This document shows positions 56,589-64,000 of a DNA stretch of 64,000 nucleotides, piece after piece. Made by a program: the position numbers and the translations under genes. The notes below the pieces were generated by a model, which was not told where the DNA came from, searched no databases, and saw nothing but the letters and a program-made list of their open reading frames with translations. Position 1 is the stretch's first letter. Every line of letters starts with the position of its first letter. Source of the stretch: Aldersonia kunmingensis (GTDB taxonomy: Bacteria; Actinomycetota; Actinomycetes; Mycobacteriales; Mycobacteriaceae); the NCBI RefSeq assembly GCF_001646865.1, contig NZ_LRRB01000081.1, forward strand, positions 21,008 through 85,007. The letters are read 5' to 3'.

Positions 56589-57468
56589 GCCCGGTCATCA
56601 TCAACGACCCGTTCGATCTTCCGTGGCAGACGAACGTGTACGACACGCTGATCCTGGCGCTGTTCGTCGCCGCGGTGATCAACGCGGTCCGCCAATATCG
56701 CCGTGGCACACGGATGTACGCATTCGTCTTGGCCAGCGCGCTCGTCTACGGCATCGTGTTGGAACTTGCTGGGATGGCAACGCTGAATATGTACCTGCAG
56801 GGCGATTTCGCGATCATGCTGAACTTCCCCGCGATCCCACTCTTCGCCGGCACCACGGCAATGCCGCTCTACGTCACGCTGTTCTACCCGGTGATCTTCA
56901 CGGTCGGATTCAAGGTCGTCGAGGCGCTTGGCATCGAAAAGAATTGGCAGGCAGCAATAACCGGCGGTCTGTTCATGATCTTCCTCGATGCTCCGTACAT
57001 CATCGAGGGCAATCTGCGGCACGTGGTGTGGTGGACCTGGGACACCGATTTCATCATGTTCCAGTTCTGGGAAGGCTGGCCCCTCGCCGACATGGCATGG
57101 CAGGCGATATGGGGCAGCGCCTTCTACTTCCTCATGCTGCACGCGCGGCCGCGCCTCGACGGGGACATCGATCCATGGACCACATCGCGAGACTTCGTCA
57201 TGCCCAGCCGCCGCGAGGCCGGATCGACGGTTGGACCGCCGGGGCAATCGCGGCATTCTCCCTCGCCTTCGCGGCGATGATCATCGGCAATGTTGTGCAC
57301 GAGGGCGGCGTGACGTCGTACATCGTCGTTCAGACGCTTGGCCTGTGCGGTGTGCTCGCCTTCGCCACATTTCCGGTTTGGTCTCCGCGCCAGGACTCGG
57401 ATGCCGCCGTTGCACGGACGATTCTCAGGCGGTCAAGTAGCCGCGCAACACCCGCTCAGCGTCGATGA
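56585..57468 (+). pseudogene. Multi-spanning membrane protein split by a frameshift near 57,220
   Basis: The frame from ATG 56585 encodes five hydrophobic helices (for example VYDTLILALFVAAVINAV and YAFVLASALVYGIVLELAG) and ends at a stop at 57280 after an unnatural Ser/Pro/Arg tail. The next frame, from about 57220 to 57468, encodes two more clear helices (AGAIAAFSLAFAAMIIGNVV and VQTLGLCGVLAFATFPVW). One missing base near 57215-57225 would join them into a seven-helix protein of about 294 residues. Otherwise a separate 97-residue gene could start at ATG 57175. It is coupled to the PF10118 gene. I do not recognise the family. Confidence 0.6.
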
Positions 57469-58507
57469 TCCGGTCGATGCGCACGTGCTCGTCACGCTTG
57501 TGCGCGAGGTTCGGATCGCCCGGGCCGTAGTTCACCGCAGGGATCCCGAGGGCCGCGAACCGCGCCACGTCGGTCCAGCCGTACTTGGCCCGCACCTCGC
57601 CGCCGGCGGCGGCGATCAGGTCCGCGGCGGCCGGAGCGCTCAGGCCCGGCAGCGCGCCGGACGCGGCATCGGTGCGCTCGATTTCGGCGTCGAGCCCGGC
57701 AAACACCTCGAGCACATGCTCGGTCGCCTCATCGATCGAACGGTCCGGCGCGAAGCGGAAATTGACGTCGAGCTCGGCCGCATCGGGAATGACATTGCCG
57801 GCGACACCACCCTCGATGCGCACTGCGGACAAACCCTCCCGGTACACGCAGCCGTCGATGTCCACCGAGCGCGCCGAGTACTCGGACAGCCGGGTGAGGA
57901 TCGGAGCGAGCCGGTGAATCGCATTGTCGCCCAGCCACGAACGGGCGGAGTGGGCGCGAGTGCCCTTGGTGCGCACCCGCATTCGCAGCGTGCCCTGACA
58001 GCCCGCCTCGATCCAGCCGTCCGATGGTTCGCCGAGCACCGCCACGTCGCCGCGCAGCCACTCCGGCAACTCGCGCTCGATTCGGCCGAGCCCGTTGAAC
58101 TTGGCCGCGATTTCCTCGCAGTCGTACATGATCAGGGTGATGTCGTGCACCGGCTCTGCGATCGTTGCGGCCAGGTGCAGGAACACCGCGTCGCCCGACT
58201 TCATGTCGGCCGTACCGCAGCCGTACATCACCTCTGCACCGTCGAGCAGCGCACGCGTGCTCGGCACGTTGTCCGCGATCGGCACCGTATCCAGGTGACC
58301 GGCGAGGATCACTCGGCTCGGCCGACCGAGGTTGGTGCGGGCCAGGACGGCATCGCCATTGCGGACCACCTCGAACCCCGGGGCCTGCGTGCGCAGCGCC
58401 GCCTCGACGGCGTCCGCGATCACGGCCTCGTCGTGCGATTCGCTCGCGATGTCCACGAGCGCGGCGGTCAGCGTTACGGGGTCGGCGTGCAGATCGAGTG
58501 CGGTCAC
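57425..58507 (-). CDS. dapE: Succinyl-diaminopimelate desuccinylase
   Basis: A 360-residue M20-family enzyme of lysine/diaminopimelate synthesis. Metal motifs: AGHLDTVP (His), [13 protein letters not shown] (bridging Asp), [14 protein letters not shown] (catalytic Glu pair), LGEPSD and HKRDEHV near the C-terminus. GTG 58507 fits the homologous N-terminus. It matches Rv1202. In M. tuberculosis dapE and dapD are near neighbours; here a gluconate module separates them. The 3' end overlaps the membrane gene by 44 bases. Confidence 0.93.
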   Translation of the reverse strand: MTALDLHADPVTLTAALVDIASESHDEAVIADAVEAALRTQAPGFEVVRNGDAVLARTNLGRPSRVILAGHLDTVPIADNVPSTRALLDGAEVMYGCGTADMKSGDAVFLHLAATIAEPVHDITLIMYDCEEIAAKFNGLGRIERELPEWLRGDVAVLGEPSDGWIEAGCQGTLRMRVRTKGTRAHSARSWLGDNAIHRLAPILTRLSEYSARSVDIDGCVYREGLSAVRIEGGVAGNVIPDAAELDVNFRFAPDRSIDEATEHVLEVFAGLDAEIERTDAASGALPGLSAPAAADLIAAAGGEVRAKYGWTDVARFAALGIPAVNYGPGDPNLAHKRDEHVRIDRIIDAERVLRGYLTA

Positions 58508-58517
58508 GCCGTTCACC

Positions 58518-59300
58518 CTATGCGCCGCGTCCGCGGCCCTCGGGCTTACCGCTGCCGCCCTGCTTGTACCCAGCTTCCGGTGGGGTGGGCCGCTGAGTTC
58601 GTTCGCCGCCAACCGCGGAGGCGGCCTCGTCGATGATCGCCCGCATCGCCCGTTCGGCTCCCTCAGCGTCGCGGCGGCGGATCGCCCGCGAGACCTCGTC
58701 GTGCAGATCGACGGCCACCGGATTCGGCGTGGTGGGCATCATCCCGTGGTGCGTGCGGCCGGTGAGCACCTCGGCCACGACGTCGTAGAGCGAGCGCAAC
58801 ATCTCGTTGCCGCTCGCCTCGAGCAGTGTCTTGTGAAAGATCTTGTCCGCGAGCAGGTACTGCTCGAGATCACCGCTGCGGGCATGCACTGCCATGTCCG
58901 AGACCGCGGCCGCCAGAATCCGGCAGTGGTGTCCGTCTGCGCGCCGTGCGGCGAGTGCGGCGGCAATCGGCTCGAAGCCGCGCCGCAGCTCCGACAACGA
59001 CGCCAACTGCGCCGCGCGGTCACCGGCATCGAGGCGCCAGCGGATCACCCGCGGATCGAAGACATTCCAGCGCTCGCGCGGCTGAATCGTGATGCCAACC
59101 CGTCGCCGCGACGCGACAAGGCCCATCGACTCGAGGACGCGGATCGCTTCCCGAGCGACGCCGCGGGACACGGTGTACTCGGCGCCGATGCCATCGAGGG
59201 TGATCACGTCACCGATCGCGAGGCGGCCGGAGACGATCCCTGTACCAAGCGCGGCCACCACGCTGCCGTGCAATTCCCCGACATTCACGGTTGCGGTCAC
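58518..59300 (-). CDS. GntR/FadR-family regulator, probable gluconate repressor
   Basis: A 260-residue protein. The winged helix is in the first 75 residues ([28 protein letters not shown]) and an FCD domain follows (about 95-225, with [17 protein letters not shown] carrying metal-binding positions). It is divergent from gntK and the gluconate permease, so it most likely represses them until gluconate or its phosphate is present. It starts at GTG 59300. Confidence 0.86.
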   Translation of the reverse strand: MTATVNVGELHGSVVAALGTGIVSGRLAIGDVITLDGIGAEYTVSRGVAREAIRVLESMGLVASRRRVGITIQPRERWNVFDPRVIRWRLDAGDRAAQLASLSELRRGFEPIAAALAARRADGHHCRILAAAVSDMAVHARSGDLEQYLLADKIFHKTLLEASGNEMLRSLYDVVAEVLTGRTHHGMMPTTPNPVAVDLHDEVSRAIRRRDAEGAERAMRAIIDEAASAVGGERTQRPTPPEAGYKQGGSGKPEGRGRGA

Positions 59301-59426
59301 GGAATCATCATCTCATCAGTTCATCGATCCAGATAAAGAATCGATGTATTTCGGAGATCTAGTTGCAAAAGTAGGACTATTCGTTCCATGATGTGACGGC
59401 AACCACAGTTCTGAAGGAGTGCTGCG

Positions 59427-59927
59427 ATGCGAGAACTCGTCGTCATGGGTGTATCCGGTTCCGGCAAGTCCACCGTCGGAGCGGCGCTGGCGCAGCGGCT
59501 GCGCGTGCCGTTCGCCGACGCCGACGACTTCCATCCGCCGGCCAATATCGCCAAGATGACCGCCGGTCATCCCCTCGACGATGTGGACCGCCTGCCTTGG
59601 CTGGACGCTCTCGGGGCCTGGCTGGACGCACATCCGGATGGCGCAGTACTGAGTTGCTCTGCCCTGAAGCGGTCCTACCGGGACCGGCTGCGCAGCTATT
59701 GCCCAGACCTCGAATTCCTGCATCTGCACGGTGAGCGGCACGTGATCGAACGCCGCCAGGCCAGCCGACCCGGACATTTCATGCCCGCGTCCCTGCTCGA
59801 CTCGCAGTTCAACACGCTCGAGCCGCTCGCCGCGGATGAGCGCGGACTGCTCGTCGACGTCGATCAGAGCGTCGACAACATCGTCACCGCCTATCTCGCC
59901 GGTACCGCAACGTCCGAGGAGAACTGA
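59427..59927 (+). CDS. gntK: Gluconokinase
   Basis: A 166-residue P-loop kinase phosphorylating gluconate to 6-phosphogluconate. Walker A is GVSGSGKST (about 8-16); ADADDFHPPANIAKMTAGHPLDDVDRLPWL is the gluconate-binding signature. AAGGAG lies seven bases before the ATG. The stop shares bases with the permease ATG. Confidence 0.95.
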   Translation: MRELVVMGVSGSGKSTVGAALAQRLRVPFADADDFHPPANIAKMTAGHPLDDVDRLPWLDALGAWLDAHPDGAVLSCSALKRSYRDRLRSYCPDLEFLHLHGERHVIERRQASRPGHFMPASLLDSQFNTLEPLAADERGLLVDVDQSVDNIVTAYLAGTATSEEN

Positions 59928-61315
59928 TGTCCCCCACCGCCACACTCGCAGCCACCGACATGGTCGAGCCGGTTGCCGCAGGCTGGCAGCTCATCGTCGC
60001 GGCACTGGTGGGCATTGCCGTCATCGTTGTGCTGATCACGGTCGCGAAACTGCACCCGTTCCTCGCGCTGATCTTCGGCGCCCTGACCGTCGGCATCCTC
60101 GCGGGCGAGAACCCCCAAACCGTCCTCGAGTCGTTCGCGAAGGGCTTCGGTTCCACCGCGGCAGGAGTCGGCATTCTTATCGCGTTGGGCGCGATGTTCG
60201 CCAAACTGCTCGCCGATTCCGGTGGCGCGGACGAGATCGTGGACACGATCATCGGGCACGCATCGGTGCGCGCGCTGCCGTGGGCAATGGCGTTGGTAGG
60301 CGCGATCATCGGCCTGCCGATGTTCTTCGAAATCGGGCTCGTGCTGCTGATGCCGGTGATCTATCTGGTCGCGCGGCGCGCCGAAGTCTCGATCGTCACG
60401 ATCGGAATTCCGACGCTGGCGGGCCTCTCGGTCATGCACGGACTGGTGCCGCCCCATCCCGGTCCGCTGATCGCCATCGACGCGCTCGGCGCCGACCTCG
60501 GTATCACACTGGCGCTCGGCGTGGTCGTCGCGATCCCGACGCTGATCCTGGCCGGCCCGTTGTTCGGCAAGGTCGCCGGCCGATGGGTCAACGTGCCCCC
60601 GCCGACCACCTTCGACGCGGACGCCTTCGCAAAGGATCTCCCGCGCCGCCCTTCGTTTGGCATCACGCTGTTCAGTGTCCTGCTGCCCGTCGTGTTGATG
60701 ATGGGCAAGGCGATGGTGGACATCTTCATCGAAGACGAGGATCAGCCGCTGCGCCAGGTGTGGGACATCCTCGGCACTCCACTGATCGCGCTACTCATCG
60801 CGGTGATCGTCGCGATGTTCACGCTCGGCCGCGGCTCCGGCATGGGTAAGGCGGAGATCTCCAAGTGCGTCGAATCCGCGCTGCCGGCAATCGCTGGGAT
60901 CCTGCTGATCGTCGCCGCCGGTGGTGGGTTCAAGCAGGTGCTCATCGATACCGGCATCGGCACCCTGCTCGCCGACTGGGCGAAGGATGCGAACATCTCG
61001 GTGATTCTGCTGGCGTGGGTGCTCGCGGTGCTCATCCGCCTCGCGACCGGCTCCGCGACCGTCGCCACCATCACCGCCTCCTCCCTCATGGCCGGCCTCG
61101 TGGAGGGCATGAGCTCGGGCGAGACCTCGTTGGTGGTGCTGGCCGTCGGTGCCGGTTCGCTGTTCTTCTCACACGTCAACGACGCCGGGTTCTGGCTGGT
61201 GAAGGAGTTCTTCGGACTCAGCGTCGGCCAGACGATCAAGACGTGGTCGATCATGGAGACAGTTCTGTCGGTGGCCGGTCTGGTCTTCGTGATGTTGCTC
61301 AGCCTGTTGATGTAG
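59927..61315 (+). CDS. Gluconate permease (GntP family)
   Basis: A 462-residue membrane protein with about 12-14 helices. Family segments: [29 protein letters not shown] (about 65-93), [12 protein letters not shown], and [16 protein letters not shown] with [18 protein letters not shown] near the C-terminus. It imports gluconate by proton symport (family knowledge) and is coupled to gntK. Confidence 0.93.
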   Translation: MSPTATLAATDMVEPVAAGWQLIVAALVGIAVIVVLITVAKLHPFLALIFGALTVGILAGENPQTVLESFAKGFGSTAAGVGILIALGAMFAKLLADSGGADEIVDTIIGHASVRALPWAMALVGAIIGLPMFFEIGLVLLMPVIYLVARRAEVSIVTIGIPTLAGLSVMHGLVPPHPGPLIAIDALGADLGITLALGVVVAIPTLILAGPLFGKVAGRWVNVPPPTTFDADAFAKDLPRRPSFGITLFSVLLPVVLMMGKAMVDIFIEDEDQPLRQVWDILGTPLIALLIAVIVAMFTLGRGSGMGKAEISKCVESALPAIAGILLIVAAGGGFKQVLIDTGIGTLLADWAKDANISVILLAWVLAVLIRLATGSATVATITASSLMAGLVEGMSSGETSLVVLAVGAGSLFFSHVNDAGFWLVKEFFGLSVGQTIKTWSIMETVLSVAGLVFVMLLSLLM

Positions 61316-61373
61316 GGCATGCGCCTCGGGTGGCGGGCGACGTCCGGTCCCGCCACCAGTAACCTCTTCTCCC

Positions 61374-62321
61374 GTGAGCGCAACGGGAGCAGCAGCAGTC
61401 GGAATTGCCACCATCACGACGGACGGCACCGTCCTCGACACCTGGTACCCGAGCCCCAAGCTCGACGAGTACGAGGAGTCGGCGACCACCGAGATCGACG
61501 ACGCGCCGGCCGATATCGCCGCGCTGGTCGGCGAAGACGAGGCGCGCGGTGTCCGCCAGGTCGCGGTGCGCACGACCATCGCCGACATCTCGCAGCCCCC
61601 GGTCGACACGCACGACGTGTACCTGCGCCTGCACCTGCTGTCCCACCGTCTGGTCCAGCCGCACGGCGTCAACCTCGACGGCATCTTCGGAAAGCTCGCC
61701 AACGTGGTGTGGACCAACTACGGTCCCGCCGCGGTTGAGGGATTCGAGACCGTTCGCACAAAGCTGCGAGCGCGTGGGCCGGTGACGGTATTCGGCGTGG
61801 ACAAGTTCCCGCGCATGGTCGACTACGTGGTGCCGTCGGGCGTCCGTATCGCCGACGCGGACCGTGTCCGGCTCGGCGCGCACCTGGCTTCGGGCACCAC
61901 TGTCATGCACGAGGGCTTCGTGAACTTCAATGCCGGGACGCTCGGCACCTCCATGGTCGAAGGACGGATCTCCGGCGGCGTCGTCGTCGACGACGGCAGC
62001 GACGTGGGTGGCGGCGCCTCGATCATGGGCACCCTGTCCGGTGGTGGCAAGGAAGTGATCTCGGTCGGCAAGCGCTGCCTGCTCGGCGCGAACTCGGGCC
62101 TTGGCATCTCGCTCGGCGACGACTGCGTGATCGAGGCCGGCCTTTACGTCACCGCGGGCACCAAGGTCACCGGGCCGGACGGCACGGTCGTGAAGGCCGG
62201 TGCGCTGTCCGGCAAGAACAACATGCTGTTCCGCCGCAACTCGGTGTCCGGCGCGGTCGAGGTCGTGCCGTGGAAGGGCGGCGGCGTGGAGCTCAACGCC
62301 GCCCTACACGCCAACGACTGA
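61374..62321 (+). CDS. dapD: Tetrahydrodipicolinate N-succinyltransferase
   Basis: A 315-residue actinobacterial-type DapD of the lysine/diaminopimelate pathway. The C-terminal half is a left-handed beta-helix of hexapeptide repeats ([54 protein letters not shown]). It starts at GTG 61374. It matches Rv1201c. It makes the substrate chain that DapE later cleaves. Confidence 0.95.
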   Translation: MSATGAAAVGIATITTDGTVLDTWYPSPKLDEYEESATTEIDDAPADIAALVGEDEARGVRQVAVRTTIADISQPPVDTHDVYLRLHLLSHRLVQPHGVNLDGIFGKLANVVWTNYGPAAVEGFETVRTKLRARGPVTVFGVDKFPRMVDYVVPSGVRIADADRVRLGAHLASGTTVMHEGFVNFNAGTLGTSMVEGRISGGVVVDDGSDVGGGASIMGTLSGGGKEVISVGKRCLLGANSGLGISLGDDCVIEAGLYVTAGTKVTGPDGTVVKAGALSGKNNMLFRRNSVSGAVEVVPWKGGGVELNAALHAND

Positions 62322-62327
62322 CGCGGC

Positions 62328-62972
62328 TCAGTTCTCCCAGATCTTGCCGTAGGTCGTCACCGAGTCGCCCTTCGAACTCGTCAATGTGACGAATGGGCGG
62401 ATGTTCGTGCTGCCAATGACGCCGGTAACGGTGCAGTGCACGCCGTGCACGACGAACGAGCCGCCCGCGCCGGACACGTCGCCGCTGGCAACCTCGAAGA
62501 CCTGGACGCCCGGCCCATACCCGACCGAAAGGGCGAAACCGGCGGTGGGTATGAGGTTCTTCAGCTGAATGCCCTCGCCGGGAGGGGGCCTGGAGTCGAT
62601 CCCGGGCGTCGAGTAATTCAGGTTGATCTGGCCGGTCGGACTGAACGGGTAACCGACCTGGTAGCCCATCGTGATCGTGCCGGAGAAGCTACTGGCCTTG
62701 CTGCCACGGACCACGAAAGCGGTCTTGCCGTCCTGGAACCATTCGCGGGTCAGCGGGTTTCGATCCAGTGGGGGCACGAACTGCAGGCTCGTGTCCCACT
62801 GCTGGACCTCCATCGAGTAGCCGTTCGGGGTCTCGATGACGGTCCAGTTGTCGAGACCGGCATTCGCGGTACCGCTGCCGAGCAGCGCCGCGGTGCCGGC
62901 CGAAACCGCGACGACGACCGCGGACACCATCGGCGCGAACCGCGCACGGATACGCGACGGACGAAGCTTCAT
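62328..62972 (-). CDS. MspA-family outer-membrane porin
   Basis: A 214-residue exported protein. The signal peptide ends at TANA-G (about residue 38). The mature part has the MspA pattern: GLDNWTVIETPNGYSMEVQQWDTSLQFVPPLDRNPLTREWFQDGKT at the start and alternating beta-strands to a C-terminal GKIWEN. It forms water-filled channels in the mycolic-acid outer membrane (family knowledge) and is a marker of mycolate bacteria. AAAGGTGAT lies before the ATG. The 227 bases upstream hold its promoter; I see no clear element there. Confidence 0.9.
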   Translation of the reverse strand: MKLRPSRIRARFAPMVSAVVVAVSAGTAALLGSGTANAGLDNWTVIETPNGYSMEVQQWDTSLQFVPPLDRNPLTREWFQDGKTAFVVRGSKASSFSGTITMGYQVGYPFSPTGQINLNYSTPGIDSRPPPGEGIQLKNLIPTAGFALSVGYGPGVQVFEVASGDVSGAGGSFVVHGVHCTVTGVIGSTNIRPFVTLTSSKGDSVTTYGKIWEN

Positions 62973-63199
62973 GACCTGATCACCTTTTTCGGTTGTCGAC
63001 CGGTCTCAATTGCCGAAAGCGCCGACCGCAGCGGTGTTTTCGTTAACCGCCCCAGCAACTCATCCGCACATGCGGAACAGGCGTGCACAACGCCACCTCG
63101 CGGGTAGGGAGAATCGATCACCCGCACGTGATGCGTAATTGATCCAGATCGCCTTCGAGAATAGTGATCAGAGACCGCACAAGTGACCGAAACGAGAGG

Positions 63200-64000
63200 T
63201 TAGGGCGTTGCGGTGCGAGCGTGCGGGTCGAAGCCGCCTGGAATCTCGTAGATGGCGCCGTCGAAGCCCGCGCGATAGAGATGGCCCTGCGCGAATCCCG
63301 TCGTCCCGCGGCCGTAGCTGAGCACGCTCGATGACGGAAGGCCACTGGCGAGCACGCAATACCGGTTCGGGCCGTCAACCCGAATGATCTGGCCGGCCGC
63401 ATTGAGCGGCACTACCGGACGGTCGCGCGAATCGAGGGTCAGCCCGTCCGGTGCCGACAGGACTTCTCCGCCGGTGAAGGTGAGCAGCGACTCCGCCGCA
63501 ACCGGGTTCGCAAGCGGGATCCGGCTCACGCCCGGATCGGCGAACGTCCGCGACACGTAGAGGTAGGTGTCATCGGCTCCGAGCACGGCGCCATTGGCAC
63601 TCGGCAACCGCGCCCAGTCAGCTGCGACGGCTCCGTTTGAATAGACCCGACCCACCAATTGCCCGAAATCGTTGGTGGCGTAGATCGTTCCATCGCGAGC
63701 GACATCCATGCCGTCCGCGGCGCTGAGCCCGGCGGCAAACGGGGTGAGGCGGTTGGTAGCGATGTCGAGTTTCGCGATGGCGCCGGGACGCAACGAGTCG
63801 CCGAGGATGACGCGCGGGTCGGCACCAAAACCGACCAGCAGGGTGCCGTCCGGCGCCCAGGCCAGCGCGCCGGCGCCCGACCCACCTGGAACGGTCGCGA
63901 CCGGAACCGCCGGCGCGCCCGGCGCATCGACGCGATACACCCGCCCGAAGATGAGGTCGGTGACGTATAGCCGTCCGGCCGGATCCACGGTCAGACCTTC
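63200..64000 (-). CDS. SMP-30/gluconolactonase-like beta-propeller protein (partial)
   Basis: The 3' portion of a gene whose start lies beyond the window; about 266 residues are seen. Repeated strands with Asp-Gly motifs (TVDPAGRLYVTDL, GALAWAPDGTLLVGFG, GMDVARDGTIYATNDFG, GLTLDSRDRPVVPLN) indicate a six-bladed propeller of the SMP-30/NHL type, commonly lactonases or secreted sensors. Without the N-terminus neither a signal peptide nor metal ligands can be judged. Confidence 0.72.
   Translation of the reverse strand, partial: EGLTVDPAGRLYVTDLIFGRVYRVDAPGAPAVPVATVPGGSGAGALAWAPDGTLLVGFGADPRVILGDSLRPGAIAKLDIATNRLTPFAAGLSAADGMDVARDGTIYATNDFGQLVGRVYSNGAVAADWARLPSANGAVLGADDTYLYVSRTFADPGVSRIPLANPVAAESLLTFTGGEVLSAPDGLTLDSRDRPVVPLNAAGQIIRVDGPNRYCVLASGLPSSSVLSYGRGTTGFAQGHLYRAGFDGAIYEIPGGFDPHARTATP

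Overview
This is high-GC (roughly 65%) DNA from a mycolic-acid actinobacterium (order Mycobacteriales; a Nocardia, Rhodococcus or Gordonia relative fits, but I cannot fix the genus). Evidence: an MspA-family porin gene (62.3-63.0 kb), gpgS and glgM of the methylglucose-lipopolysaccharide/glucan pathways, a small DUF3117 gene, and a backbone whose gene order follows, in inverted orientation, the Mycobacterium tuberculosis stretch I recall as Rv1201c to Rv1239c. That backbone runs corA, DUF1003, MgtE-like, lytic transglycosylase, mrp, tatB, htrA, rseA, sigE, O-methyltransferase, TetR-ABC exporter, glgC, glgM, DUF3117, tag, DivIVA-like, gpgS, folP2, fadD6, LOG, dapE, dapD.

Layout. 0-4 kb: a truncated TetR gene divergent from a Baeyer-Villiger monooxygenase, short-chain dehydrogenase and alpha/beta hydrolase, a logical ketone-to-ester-to-acid route, with a perfect 16-bp palindrome between them. 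3.8-8 kb: a glycine-betaine/choline-type (OpuC/ProXWVZ-like) ABC transporter with a full binding protein and a divergent, shortened paralogue. 8-19.5 kb: malic enzyme, PHP phosphoesterase, CorA, SUFU-domain and stress proteins, a CitE-like lyase, an MgtE-like protein, two tandem secreted transglycosylases, Mrp. 19.6-24.3 kb: SDR, two membrane proteins and a PAP2-acyltransferase fusion. 24.2-34.1 kb: a PucR-type regulator divergent from a compact hopanoid operon, hpnC-hpnD-hpnE-polyprenyl synthase-shc-(hpnG::ispH)-hpnH, sitting between mrp and tatB. 34.1-50.7 kb: conserved backbone as above. 50.7-57.5 kb: an accessory block (sulfotransferase, DUF1214 protein, SnoaL-like protein, two TetR regulators, PF10118 hydrolase, membrane protein) between LOG and dapE. 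58.5-61.3 kb: a gluconate regulator-kinase-permease module between dapE and dapD. 62-64 kb: MspA porin and a truncated beta-propeller (SMP-30-like) gene.

How it works together. HpnC/D/E make squalene from farnesyl diphosphate, the cyclase makes hopene, HpnH adds the adenosyl side chain and the HpnG-like domain would remove adenine; the same polypeptide carries IspH, the last step of the MEP pathway that feeds the whole route. The sigE-rseA-htrA set is an envelope-stress circuit, with a good ECF-type promoter in front of sigE.

Points of interest: the HpnG-IspH and PAP2-WS/DGAT fusions, two likely single-base frameshifts (folP2, which otherwise appears fused to gpgS, and the 57.2 kb membrane gene), a half-size binding protein, a three-copy intergenic palindromic repeat, and several operator-like palindromes. 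No rRNA, tRNA, CRISPR array or insertion sequence was recognised. No gene-free stretch exceeds 300 bases.
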